A stretch of 64,000 nt of DNA, from the NCBI GenBank assembly GCA_016748015.1, contig JAAOMT010000602.1, forward strand, positions 261,696 through 325,695, given 5' to 3'. Positions within the stretch are counted from its first letter, which is position 1; every line of letters starts with the position of its first letter. Position numbers and translations under genes: made by a program. Below the pieces are notes generated by a model. The model was not told the origin of the DNA. It did not search any database and worked only from the letters and a program-made list of their open reading frames with translations. This DNA is from Geosiphon pyriformis. Lineage: Eukaryota > Glomeromycota > Glomeromycetes > Archaeosporales > Geosiphonaceae. Positions 38,176 to 50,798 of the stretch are shown here, in pieces.

Positions 38176-39214
38176 CAAAAGAAGCAGCGAGAAAGTATAC
38201 GAGTTTAGGTATAGTTTTTTTTTTAATAAAGATTTTCGAATTTTCTAGCTGTATGGAAAATGAATCAACAACATATGCATATTTATTTTAAATTAGGATA
38301 CCGAATCCATATGATGTATTTAATTCCAAAACTAGCCATTAAAAATAAATAATTATGCATGATGGTAACATAATTTTAGATCTAATAGAACTTTTTCCTG
38401 TTTTTGAGTAGTCCCTCATTGTTTAAAAATTCAGCTTTTAATATTTCTTAATGAAAAATTAATAAATTGATTTACAGCTCTTTTTAAGTGAAAGACTTTG
38501 AAAGATAAAGGTTTGAACAAAGCAAAAATGTTATTATTAATAATAAATTATTTAATTCGATAATTTAAATTCTTTTTTTTTTTTTTCAAAAGAAAATATT
38601 ATTTCAATTAGCTTCTCAAAAAAGGATACATTCATAGGTGTATCCAACGTGACATTTGCAAGTTCAAACTTTTTTTCGTATTTTTACTTTTTGGTTTATA
38701 ATTTAAACATCCAAGGATAATAATATATATATATATTTTTTTGATTGATTTTCTAAAAGAGAATTTTTTTGATAAAAAAAACATTTTACCCAAGGAACCA
38801 ATTAATTTTTCAACCTAACCAATTAAATTTCATTGAAAACTTTTAAATGAAATTTTTTGTTTGAATTCTGGTAATTACAAGTTTTTTTTTTTTCTTTTTT
38901 TTTTTTCGTTATTGTCATTACGAAAACGGGTAATGTACACACAAGAATCTTATTTTCTGAGATTCAAAAGTCTTTTCTTTTTTTATTTTTTATTTTTGTG
39001 TTCACATTGCACAACTTCAATCAATGATACGTGTTCAAAATTTATTTATTTAATTAATATTTCATAATCACCTTTAAAAGTGTGTAAAGTCGAAAAGGAC
39101 ACCATTGAAAATAGAGCGATTCACATGCCACAATTAATTTTCCGGTCAAAAAAAGTTTTTATAAATAAATAAATAAATATATAGTATAGTATATATATAT
39201 TTATATACATAAGT

Positions 39215-39255
39215 ATATACACACGTACATACATAAATACATACATACATACATT
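39215..39255. repeat. (ACAT)n microsatellite
   Basis: Imperfect ACAT/ATAC units, the same motif class as the GTAT array 1 kb upstream but on the other strand. Confidence 0.8.
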
Positions 39256-39532
39256 CGTCCTAACAATGAGCAAGAGTACACCAATAATAAATTTAGGATT
39301 TCAAATCGGGGTTTCATATTTAGACGGAGACTATCAGGGTAAAAAATTAATATTGATACAATGATTATGCAATTTGATAAATTAATGGATCAGAGTCAAA
39401 CCCATGATTTTTTTAAATTTTTTAATTGGTCAAAACTGGAATATTTATAGTTTAAATGAATGCAGATTTTTGAAAAAAAAAAAAATTTTTTTTTCTATTC
39501 AAACAATTTGGTTCATATGTGTGTAAGTAAAT

Positions 39533-39539
39533 AAGTAAT

Positions 39540-39591
<52 letters not shown>

Positions 39592-39610
39592 TAAGTAAGT
39601 AATTAAGTAA
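39533..39610. repeat. (TAAG)n microsatellite
   Basis: Around fifteen GTAA units, perfect in the middle and degenerate at both ends. Confidence 0.9.
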
Positions 39611-40332
39611 TTAAATAAATAAGTTGGTATTACTTTATCTAGTTTGGACTTTAATTATAAGGAGAAAATTATTTTATCTTTTGGTCAGCAAATTATGTTT
39701 TTGTATTACGAAAGTTGACATAATAATTTCTAATAATGAAATGATGCTCAAATCATATTGTGCTTCTTGATCTGAAAAAATTATAGAACCATATCAAGGT
39801 CTGACCGTCTCTTATTTACCTGCGGACAGATGTCTGTGCGAAAAAGTTCCCACGATTCCCAAATGTGATGAAAAACATTAAAGTAGTAAATATTTACTTA
39901 CCTGCTGCTTTCTTTACTGTGTTGTCAAAAAAAAAAAAAAATGAGAGTGAGAGGTTGAAATCTTAAAATCCTGGTATTCATTATCAAACACGGCGGGCGC
40001 GCGCCAATTGTAAATAAAAACAGATTTTGATACCATTATTTTATTTGATAGAATGATAGTTTGGGAAAGATAAAGCATGGAAGCATAATAAATCATTGAT
40101 TGCTTTAACTTGTTTTTGTGATGATCAATACGTCTATTCACCCCCGCACGATTAAAAACTTCCTAAAACTGAAAATATTTATTGAATTTTACACTACTCA
40201 CCAATAATATTTTAAAAAAAAAAAGTTAATCGAAAAGGACTAATAAATAATTATTGTTGGAATCTCTGACTTTCGATTGGTTCACATTCTTTCCTTTCAT
40301 GATGATTTCTCATTTTAATCAATTAATAAAAC

Positions 40333-40335
<3 letters not shown>

Positions 40336-40374
<39 letters not shown>

Positions 40375-40395
40375 TTAATTATTATTATTTTAATT
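40336..40395. repeat. (ATT)n microsatellite
   Basis: More than twelve ATT units, then degenerate AATT-rich sequence. Confidence 0.85.
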
Positions 40396-40686
40396 ATAAA
40401 AATTTGTGATGAATCAAGTTTAGAAGTAGCTTTGATCAAATCTCATTGTTCGATGCATGAAAGTATCTTAAAAAGTTTATAAATATTTATTATTTAGATG
40501 ATTTCGTCAGTGCGTTTTTTCGTAAACGCTTTTCATCAATATATATATGTGAGTTTTTAATTACTATTCAAGTCAAATAATAATCCATTACACATTCATT
40601 TTCTTTGATTATTGGAGAAAACCTTTTTTTCAAAATAAAAATATATGCATCATATTTAAAGACGTATAATATCCCATTGAATTTTA

Positions 40687-40688
<2 letters not shown>

Positions 40689-40726
<38 letters not shown>

Positions 40727-40727
40727 T
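40689..40727. repeat. (AAT)n microsatellite
   Basis: About twelve AAT units. Confidence 0.85.
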
Positions 40728-41469
40728 ATCTTTATTGTTCAAGGGAGCTTACATAAAATTAAATCAATTGAATCATTTCTTATAAATGAAAAAAATAAAA
40801 ATAAACTGATCAATCGAGGTTCTATTTTAACACAAAAGAATTATTTCTCATTTTGATGACATTTTTGATAAATTCGGTCGAATTTGATCAGAAAACAAAA
40901 AGTGAACTGAATTATGATTTTTATAAAACAAATCTTTATCTTGAATATAAGATATCTATTTTTTTTTCTTTACTTACTAGACTACCACTACCATACGAAC
41001 AAAAAATATAAAGTACAAAATAAAAAGTTCCTTTAAAGGTTAATTTCTGAAATGATTCAAAACTAATTTTTTATTTTTCATCATTTACTATATTCCCCAA
41101 ATTTTGTTTCCGATGAAATGTTTAATAAAACACAATATATAATCCCCATTTTTATCTCACATGAAACTAATATTCTCTCGATTGATGCAAACTACTGATC
41201 ATGATGATGATTAATGCTTATACCATGTGCGCTGACACTTGTATCATAATCGTATCTCTCTATTGATGTATTATCAATTTTTAATAACTTTTTTTACTTA
41301 GTAAATTAATCTCTTTTACATATGTGGTTTCAATGAAATTTTTTTTTAGTTTCGGAAAGAATAATTGATTAAATCCCAAAAGGCTACTGTGGGATCATGA
41401 TTTGTTTCTTGATTTAAACATGTCAGACTCAAACACACACATCATGTATGAAATATAATAATACAATAT

Positions 41470-41522
41470 TAATATAATATAATATAATATAATATAATAT
41501 AATATAATATAATATAATATAT
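41470..41522. repeat. (AATAT)n pentanucleotide repeat
   Basis: About ten perfect five-base units of AATAT, a repeat class seen only once in this window. Confidence 0.9.
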
Positions 41523-42631
41523 ATTAATTTTTTAACTTTTGATAATTAAATACTATGGGTTCTTCTTATCTTTATTAAACAAAAGTACATATATATAAAT
41601 TATAGAATACTCCCCATTCTATCATCTTAATTTCTTTTCTAATCTATTTTTTGCTAGATCACACACAGAAAGAGAAAAAACCCCCCCCCCCCCTCCACTA
41701 ATTATTTTTTCTGTTTGCTCGGTTTGGATCAACTAACTCGTTAAGTTCTATTAACTACTGACTCATTTCAAACATATATAAATCTATTAAAAACACGAGT
41801 TTCTTGGAATTTGGGTTTTTTTTAAAACAAAAGTCCCTTTCTTTTCTTTAAAAAAATTTCAAAGCTAGTCTTTTAATGTGCCTTTTGCTCGGTGTGCAAG
41901 GCTCTCTATATTTTAAAATTTGAATATAAAAAAATAGAAATCAATATAACTTTAAAAAATTGTTAGATTTTCTTATTCATTCTTTATTTTTATTTTTTCC
42001 CATTTCTTTAAGAAAACTCAAGCCAACCGGAATTTTTTTCTGATATTTCTTACAGTTGATTTGTAACAAAGTTTATTACACGTACAAAAAGATTGTTTTT
42101 TTTTGTTTCTTTTTTTACTTTATTTATTTTTTTTTATGCGTCTTTTTTGCGCGATTTTATATATTGACCCACCTACCGAATCTCTTATTGGTGCGCTTTC
42201 TTTATATAATTAAATATTCCCACGTCTTTCTATTTGATTCTTTTTCTTAAAATTTTATATCCAACCTCATTTTTACCTGTTATTTTTTTTAAACTATAAC
42301 AACACACACACATAAGATAAATCATTTCCCTGATTCTCTCTTGGTTTGACAACAAATTTGTTACCACGTTTTTCTAATTCTTTTTTATCCAAGAAAAAAA
42401 ACAATCAAACACAACGCGAGAATACAAGCATCTACACAGAAGCACAGACAGATATTATTGAATCCGCATATAGTTGCATTAAAACTTTTTTAAAACTCGT
42501 GTAAACATATATAGCAACTCAAAATTTTTGGTTGAGAGAGTGACAACTCTCCTTTTTTTTTTTTTTTGTTGTTTTATGACTTTTAGCTCTCGTGATTCCC
42601 ATTAAGTTTCAACGTCTCTTTCCCGGTTCTT

Positions 42632-42713
42632 GCATCATCATCATCATAATCATCATTATCATTTATCATTATCATCATCATTATCATCATCATCATCATC
42701 ATCATCATTCATT
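42632..42713. repeat. (ATC)n microsatellite
   Basis: CAT/ATC trinucleotides over about 80 bases with ATT interruptions, within the presumed leader of the C2H2 gene. Confidence 0.9.
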
Positions 42714-43158
42714 AATATCCTCCTGTATACTCTAAAACTCGAAATTAGCTTTTAACTTCCTGTCTATATGGAAAAGAAGTTCTTCATCTGAAAAGCTACA
42801 ATAGCTCAATTAAAAACAGCATTATAAATAGTAAAGTCCACGTGTACGTCAGTTTGGAAACAGAGATCAAGAAATTTTTTATTCTAATTTTCTTTCTTTT
42901 AACCAACGTTCCCAATTGAAACGTTTAAGCACAAAATTGGAATCATTTTTTTGGATTTTTCTATAAATTTACGAAATTTCGCAAGACCTTGCGATTTTAT
43001 TTTGTCACGTCATTCTTTTCAATTTTCTTTCCCAGAAATTTTCAATTTTCAATTTATTATCCATTCTTTTTTTTTACTTTTTACAACCCATCCACCCACC
43101 CACATTCAATAATCACACACAATATTCCTCTACCAAATATTTGCGAGAAAACAAAGCA

Positions 43159-43199
<41 letters not shown>

Positions 43200-43203
43200 T
43201 ATT
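43159..43203. repeat. (ATT)n microsatellite near the C2H2 start codon
   Basis: About fourteen ATT units ending 130 bases before the ATG of the regulator. Confidence 0.9.
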
Positions 43204-43335
43204 CTGATTTAATCCCCTATATCAACCTACCTTCACACACCCTTAATTTCTCATAACTTTTTATTCCCCACACGCGCGCTTTCTCTTTTTTGCTAGAAAA
43301 AAAGTTACCTTCAACAAAATTATACGATCTAAAAG

Positions 43336-44788
43336 ATGGATATCAAAAGTATTCTAAATATCCCTACAAGTCCGGCTTCAAGTTTATCTTCCGAATCAAA
43401 TACCGACTCTGAAGCTGGGACGATGGTTGACAGCCGTCATCGCCCTTACGGATGTAATTGGAATGAATGTCAAAAAGCCTTCTCAAGACGTTCTGACCTA
43501 GCCAGGCATAAAAGGATCCATACTGGAGAGCGCCCTTTTCATTGTGACTGGAATGGTTGTCGAAAGCAATTCATCCAACGTTCCGCCTTAACTGTTCATT
43601 ATCGTACACACACAGGTGAACGTCCCCATAGTTGCGAGCATCTCGGCTGCAATAAGTCTTTTAGTGACGTAAGTATCATTATCTGAATTTTTTCTACTTG
43701 AAACCTTTTTTCTCATTACAATTTCAACAAGGTTTTGTGCACTTATCTTTTAACGAATCATTCAATTCATTTTTTTTTCTCAAGACAATATTTCAAAAAT
43801 TCTACGGAATTATTCTAAACTTTATTTTCTTCTCAAAAAAATTTAACTCACGCCCCCCTCCCCCACACTATTTCCTTTTTAGTTTCTTTTTTTTTCCGTT
43901 TAAACTCTCCCCTTATTTTTTATTGTTTTTCGGGCGTATTTGGTCATGAATTTATGTCATGAGATGTAAAAAAGAGCTCCTTTAACTAATTTCTTTCCCT
44001 GTGTGTTCAAATGCTTGAATTAGCCCATTCCAGCCAATTTTGTGCATATTATTTCATCACCATTGATTCGTGTAATATTGTGTTAATTTTTGTCTTACTT
44101 CATTTTCCCCAATCGTATTTTTCCACATCTACAGTCCTCTTCTTTGGCAAGGCATCGTCGGACACACAGTGGGAAACGTCCATATCAGTGCCCTCATCCT
44201 GGCTGTGGTAAGACATTTACCCGGCGAACGACCTTGACCAGACACCAAAAAACAAATCATGATCAAAGCTGGAAAGAATGCAATACGTAAGCATTCAATC
44301 ATCCATTTTTCATGCACGAGTTTTTGATATCGTAATTATTAAATTGAATATTGAAATCTTATCAAAATGTTTTCGTTTATACTTTTTCCAGTGCGTTCGA
44401 ATCTAATAAACAGCAGCAGCCATTAATTTCGGATTACCAATCAGAGGTTTGTCATAGCCACCATCTAAATGTGGCAAATAAAGTTTACACAGCACCACCA
44501 AGTCCACCGATATCTTCCGATTATCCCTTATATCGATCCATCCCAACGAAATATCAGCATGACTCTCGATATAACAGCGATCAGTGCTGTGATTCTGCTC
44601 TGTGCTCGAATGGTTCAAGTTCAAGATTGTCGAATACCGGACTTAATGTTTCAACGACGTCATTATTTAAGCCTTATAAGGAGCAATCACAAGACGTTAA
44701 CGAAATCTATAGGTTTGGATATCCATCCCCGGTCGAAAGGCCAATCCCATTAAAAAACCAACAAGACCTATTTTCGCTTCAACTCTAA
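43336..44788 (+). CDS. Four-finger C2H2 zinc finger transcription factor
   Basis: Three exons, 43336-43668, 44135-44286 and 44392-44788, give 293 residues. The ATG opens [10 protein letters not shown], then a Ser-rich stretch. Four C2H2 fingers follow at about 39-63, 69-93, 99-123 and 129-155. Each has C-x4-C spacing: CNWNEC, CDWNGC, CEHLGC and CPHPGC. TGERP linkers join the first three; the third-to-fourth linker is SGKRP. The last finger ends H-x4-H. The first intron splits finger 3. The C-terminal ~135 residues are low complexity ([11 protein letters not shown], Ser and Tyr rich), as in activation or repression regions. It should bind DNA in the nucleus. The target is unknown and I do not assign an orthologue. 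Confidence 0.9.
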
Positions 44789-46769
44789 AGAGTTTTTATC
44801 ACCTGAACATTTTTTTCGAATTTCTCTACCCTTTTTTTCATCTCACACCACTACCTATCAGCATATTTACTTTTAATGATTATATAGAAATAAGGGAAGT
44901 TCGGGAATCGATTTTCGATGAACACTTTAAATCCCAATTTCTGGATCACACCGTTTTGACAATATTTATTTTTTGAATATTCGACGCGACATCCTTTTTT
45001 TTTTGTAAATTCGTGATGAAACCCGTAAAAAGAAAAATTAGCACCCTTCCCGTTACCCGAAAAATTTTATGCCAGTTACTCAATTGTTTTGACGTGCCAT
45101 TGCATTTTATTTCACCCCCAACATATACGCCAATTTTTTACAACCCAAAAACGCACCTTTCAAATACGCATGCATCATTAGAATCTCTATAGAACTGATT
45201 TTACCACACATTTGTAAGATACAAACAATTTCATCCTCATTGACAACCAATCTCAATTTTCATTATATAGACCATTTCAATGTATACATACATAAAACAA
45301 ACCAACCAACAAACCAACAAAAAAACAAACAAACAAACAACAAACATAACTAAAGAGAAGAATTTAAAACTCCAATTCACTTTCTATGCTTTGCTACACC
45401 CTTTCATTTTTTATTTAAAATTCTCTCTTTCATACACTATATTTGCATTATCATTTTCCCTTTTTAGAGATATGGGCATACTTTTCTAGCCGGTTGATTA
45501 CAATTGAGGTTTTATTCTGAAATTTTTATTTTTAAGGCAGAGAATGTCATAGCTCTCAATTTATGTGCCAGTTAGCGTGTCTAAATTTCATTTTTTGACC
45601 CACGTTATTACATTTTTTAAAATAATTTCTTATTTTTTTCCTCTTTGCGCCCAAAAGATCTATCCACTTTTTAGTATATTTCGCATTCCACTTACCGAAA
45701 ATTTTAGGTTTGAACCACGATCTGCTATGACATTCATGACCTCCTACCCCTATTGTTTTCAACAGCTGCGAAAGTATGATTCCCATCACCAAAATTATAA
45801 TTTTAATATATACATAATAGAGTTCCTTTAATTTAGTTTCTAGAAATTATTCTCAAAAACCCAGTTGAATAGTGATCCCAAGTTTCCCTAAAGTTAAATC
45901 CATAAAATGATAAATTTTGAAAAGCTTACATAAAATTCCAAGAATATATACCAGAAATGAATGATAGAAGTACAAAAGTCTTTTTTGCAAAAATAATTTT
46001 AAATTTTGATTCATATCTGAAATATCGAATTTAATATTTTGATAATGTTTGGAAAATTTTTAAAACACCAAGACACAATTAACCTAAAATTGTAAGTTGG
46101 ATTAAAAGTTTAAGTGTTTTTGGATTTCAACGTTTGTCTATCAAAAAAATGATTCCATTTTGTCAGGAAAATCGTTGAATTTCAAAATTATCCTAGAAAT
46201 TATTTCGAAATTTCTTGGAGAAACAAGCTCAGAGTGAGACTATGAAAATTTTTGAATTTCAATAGATCAGTTAATAAAAAATAGACATGAACAAAATTCA
46301 TTCAGATGTTTATATATTTTCTGAACAACCAGTAAGAATATTTTTTGATAGCCTCTATTAATCTTCGTTGTGTTTAAGGATAAATCAGGTAAATTTAATT
46401 TCTAAGTTACAACCAAACATTTCTTGATATTAATAATTGGTTCTCGTGAAAAAAAGTTAAATATTAAATTACTTGAGAGTTTTTGGTATTTAGTTGACTT
46501 CTGATAAAAGCAATTTTTAATTAAAATAAATTTTTCTAGGATAATAGGATTATCGACTAATTGAAAATCTTCTGACTGTTTTCAAAAAAAAAATTTTCGA
46601 GATTTCCTGTGTGACACCATTATTATTAATTGATCATCGAAATAAATTCGTTTCTAATTATTAAATAAAAAATAGTTTTATTTTGATTAAAAGTTAATGA
46701 ATTGGCAGATTTTAAGAAGGTTAAAAATCAGTAAAAATTCGCGATTAAAACATTTTGTAAAATGCAATG

Positions 46770-46823
<54 letters not shown>

Positions 46824-47703
46824 TTTTTTATGAAAACAACTTGATGCCACATATCAAAATTTTCCTGAACTTATTCAATTGTTTCTCGAGATTTGACACC
46901 AAAAAAAAAACCTCTATACTCTAATACGATTAAGATAACCTCAAATTTTAACAAGTCCAAAAAGTGCAAAAACTCTATTAGTTTTATGCTCCACTGAATT
47001 AAAGTTGTCATTTTTTTCTAATGAAAGATATATAAAAACCATTAAATCGCTTATTATTATTATTATTATTATTATTAAATAAATAAATAAATCTAGAAAA
47101 CATATTTGTATTATTATAAAAAATTTAAAATTTAACAACTTTTTATCACCAACCTCCATGTACATTTAAAAAACTAATTTTCAATTATTGAGGTTTTATT
47201 TGAGTCTTCATATGAATATGAATATCTAATTTATAAAAAACATGGAAACAAGAATTGAGAAATGATAAAAAGTCAAAATGAGAGATTGAATCGATAATTA
47301 ATAGTCTAATAATTTGTAAATGCACAAAAGTTAAAAAAAACTAAAAATCAAAAGATCAATTAGGTAAAATGTTGACCAAAAAATTTATTTATTAATCATG
47401 AATTATTCTAAATCAGATTAAATAAGAAAAAAAATATTCAAGTATAATGATTTTAAAATAAATATGGGGTAGTGTTAATTTAATTGTTTAAAAATGAAAA
47501 AAATTTTCTCTTTAATTTTTATGCTTTAATTATCAAATGTTTAAGAGATATATTAATTTTTTTTTTTACTAAAATTAATAAAAAATGGGACTTTTAATTT
47601 ATATTAATCCCTTAGAAATTTAAATACTATTTTTATTGTGCTCAAATATTATAAAGTTAAAAAATTTTTGAATTTAAATAGCTTGAACTTTTATTAAAAT
47701 TTA

Positions 47704-47736
<33 letters not shown>

Positions 47737-48212
47737 CAATCATAATAATAATAATAAATTAGTGCAATAAACATGCTTAATATTATCATTGAACGATTAT
47801 TTAATGAACATCCTAGAATAAAACGCACATTTTGTATTATTAGATATACTTAAAGCCCAATGCTATTTAATTTTGCCCCTAACGTTTTATATTCAATATA
47901 AAGGAAAATTAAGTTTAACAAATACTGTATTGTTATTGTCGGATTTTTTTAAAGAAAAAACACTTTTTATAAATTATAGAAACAAATTACAATAAAGGCT
48001 TAGAACAAAATTACTTATCTAAGCACGAGTAAAATTCAAGAAACATATAATACTTCATTTAAAACATTCTGGTGATGAACTGCTTCGAAAAAGGTGACTA
48101 TTATTAAAATACTAGGAGAAAAACATTTTTTTCCGATTATAGATGTACACACACAAAGCCTTTAAAAATAACCAGCAGTCAAAATTTATTTAAAAAGTCA
48201 AGATTTGTTACG
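44789..48212. other. Downstream flank of the C2H2 gene, no gene
   Basis: Starts with C/T-rich DNA like a long 3' untranslated region up to about 45850 and then becomes AT-rich. An (AAAC)n-type repeat lies at 45298-45342, a poly-A run at 46773-46819, and ATT/AAT arrays near 47055-47080 and 47706-47735. No supported reading frame. Confidence 0.45.
46773..46819. repeat. Poly-A homopolymer, 47 bases
   Basis: Forty-seven consecutive A. It is either a true homopolymer or the trace of a retroposed poly-A tail; no recognisable retrogene precedes it. The length may be inexact owing to sequencing. Confidence 0.85.
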
Positions 48213-49716
48213 CTATTTAGACCATCAACAAAGTGATGGCTATCCAAAAAAAAATAACAAGTTGACATATAATAAAATATATAAAAATAATATAAATAAA
48301 AAAATAATTTGATAAAAAAAAACAAATTGAAATGTGTAAATAATCCAATTAAAAAAGTTATTTTTAAAATCTAAATTTTTATAAATTGTTAAATGTATAG
48401 TTTATTATTTTTATGGGTTTAAAAAGTTTTGTTTACATTCTTAATATAAAAAATTAATAAACAAGTTAAAAATTAAGTTAACAATTATATTAATATAATA
48501 TTTCTGACATATATTATAATAAATTACATTTTAAGAAAATAAAACAAGAATTTTTTTTTTAAAATATTAGACATTAAAAAAAGAAACAAAAATTTTATCA
48601 ATCAAAAAGTAATCTATTTGTCTTTTTTTCTTTTGGAAAAACAATAAAAATGACTTAAAATAAATTTAAAATTAGTGTTTTTCTACAATTCAAAAAAACA
48701 TAAAAATATTACAAAAAAAATTATTTAATAAAATATTTTAAAGTTTTTAATCTTAAAAATAATAAAAAATAGTTTTAAAAACAGAATATAATATTTATAA
48801 TAAAAGTTATAAAGTCATAAAATAAATTTTTCAACAAATATACAATCAATTTTTTTTTAAAAAAAATTTTTGTTAACAATTGGTAATGTAATATTTTAAA
48901 TATTGAACCAAATTTGTAGTAATTTCTATTTTACTCTAAAATATAAACAGCTAAATTTTTTTAACAAATATTTAATATAATAATTATCTTTTAAAAAATT
49001 AGGTTGTTAAATTTTATTTTTTTATATTAATTCAATTAAGAATTTGAATTGTAAAACAAGCAAAACAATACAAATCATATTGTGTTATGCTCTGCATTTA
49101 TAAAAAATCTATTATTTTATAAATAGTTGTTATTACAAACTTACTAAATGGCTTTGTAAAAACCATTATATAATATTGTTATTTAAATTCTAAATACAAA
49201 AAACAATTAAACATAATTAGCAATGTATTTAATTCAAGACTTCAAAACAATATAAACATAATTATATTGGCATTTTTTGAGATATGATATGAAATTTATC
49301 CTAAATTTCATATCAGTTTTTTTATATCTTTTTCATAAAACAAGCAATGTTAGTTTAATAAAAACAAAAAATAAAGATTTCAAAAAATCAAGTAATCTTA
49401 AATTAATATATTATGCTGTAAATTTTTTTAATGAGGACCTTATCATTATTTGAAATAAATCTCTGAAAACAGTCATGATTATTGTTTCCAACCTTTTCTC
49501 TTGAATTTTTTGAAATAAATAGCTTTTTTAAAAAAATTGCTCAATTGTTAATTATGAATTCAAATACATTTTTAATTGCAAACTGTGATTTTTTTGTTAT
49601 TTACATAAATAAATTGTATTTTGAATTTTGGTTTTACACAGTAGTAAATAAGTTTGGACCTTTATTTAATATCTCAAGCAAAATATTCACAAGAATTTTG
49701 GCTTATATAAAAACTA
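48213..49716. other. Second CpG-free AT block
   Basis: No CG dinucleotide occurs between 48211-48212 and 49717-49718. Composition and word content resemble the block at 8.4-12.2 kb. No gene seen. Confidence 0.7.
49286..49314. repeat. Perfect inverted repeat (13-base arms, 3-base loop)
   Basis: GATATGAAATTTA, loop TCC, then its exact reverse complement. It is followed by a T-rich run. It sits inside the CpG-free block and is not next to a gene. Confidence 0.85.
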
Positions 49717-49869
49717 CGTAAGCAAAGTAAAAGAATATGTTTATTTCGGGTAAATTCATAACCGAAGATGATAAAAAGTAAAAATAGGTATAGCAATTAA
49801 CACAGATATCAAAGTTATTTAGAAATATGAATTTGAATAAATAAAATATTTACAGCAACTGTCCTACTG

Positions 49870-50448
49870 CTACTGATCATCAACATCATCAACGTCAATA
49901 ACTTCATCATCATCATCATCGTTTGAATAAATTTCATAGAATTGAGATTTCGCTCTCGCTCTTTCTTTTCCTTTTTGCTTTCCCTTTCCTCTGCTTTTAT
50001 CAATCAATGACTCAGAGTCTTCTTCAATTTTACCCATAAATACAGAATTAAATTTTGTACTCAATTTATTTGTTAATGGTTTTCGATTGAACGTTGGTTG
50101 AGTAAAGAATTTCCGATAATTATTTGATGATTCCATATGAATATCAGATAAATCATGCATATTTTTTGAACTACGAAGTCGCCGTTTTAAGAAGTTGAAT
50201 CTTGATTTTTGACCGTTAAAAGTAAAATATTTACGTGAGCATGTTTGTGATTTTGAGACTCTTGGTATTAATTTGGATGAGTAATTTTCCGTATTGAGAA
50301 CTGCTGCTGATGATTTGGAGGACTGTGATGGGATTGATGCAGAAAATTTGGTAGAGCTTGTATCATTTTTGTTTCGTGCAGGAAAAGAAACATTTTTGAA
50401 AGCATGTTTGAAGTAATGGTCATAATCAGTGAAAAGAGTAGAAAACAT
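49870..50448 (-). CDS. Unrecognised basic protein with acidic tail
   Basis: A single-exon frame of 192 residues from the ATG at 50446-50448, which lies in a good context (GCC before ATG). The body is polar and rich in Ser, Lys, Arg and Asn. Near residue 165 it has a basic cluster, KGKQKGKERARAK, that could act as a nuclear localisation signal, and it ends in an Asp run (DDDDDEVIDVDDVDDQ). No catalytic domain or membrane segment is visible, and most of it should be disordered. I do not recognise the family; a lineage-specific nuclear protein is a guess. Confidence 0.5.
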   Translation of the reverse strand: MFSTLFTDYDHYFKHAFKNVSFPARNKNDTSSTKFSASIPSQSSKSSAAVLNTENYSSKLIPRVSKSQTCSRKYFTFNGQKSRFNFLKRRLRSSKNMHDLSDIHMESSNNYRKFFTQPTFNRKPLTNKLSTKFNSVFMGKIEEDSESLIDKSRGKGKQKGKERARAKSQFYEIYSNDDDDDEVIDVDDVDDQ

Positions 50449-50798
50449 GGCGAGAAATGAATTTGAAAAAGATTCTTTCTTTTTTATATTTATCACGAGA
50501 GGTGGATGGATTAAATTTTAGATTGGGATGTTTTCTTTCAAACAATCAAAATTTTGTGTCATAAGTTTTTTTCAAACTTTTTGGCCATATATTCCCCTCA
50601 TTATAATTCAGGGTTCAAGGTTATAAACGGAAGCCAAAAAGTCCCTAACTCAACTTCTCAAGTTGACACTCTTTTATATTTCATAATCTCTGGAACTTAA
50701 TTCTGAATACAACAAAAAAGTTATACTTCGGGTACAAGGTTTTACAGTGGCAAGACAAATTAATCCTTAAACAAGTTCACGGGTATTTCTCCGTAAAA

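Larger units (their letters stand above)
36720..43335. other. Long microsatellite-rich region upstream of the C2H2 regulator
   Basis: About 6.6 kb with no supported gene. It holds at least nine microsatellites, poly-G and poly-C runs, and, over the last ~800 bases, pyrimidine-rich DNA like a long 5' leader. It precedes a transcription-factor gene on the same strand and may be its promoter and untranslated leader; that is inference. Confidence 0.5.

Noticed and set aside
38103-38291. Met-Tyr-Val-Cys repeat proteins
   Set aside because: Translation of the GTAT/GT array only.
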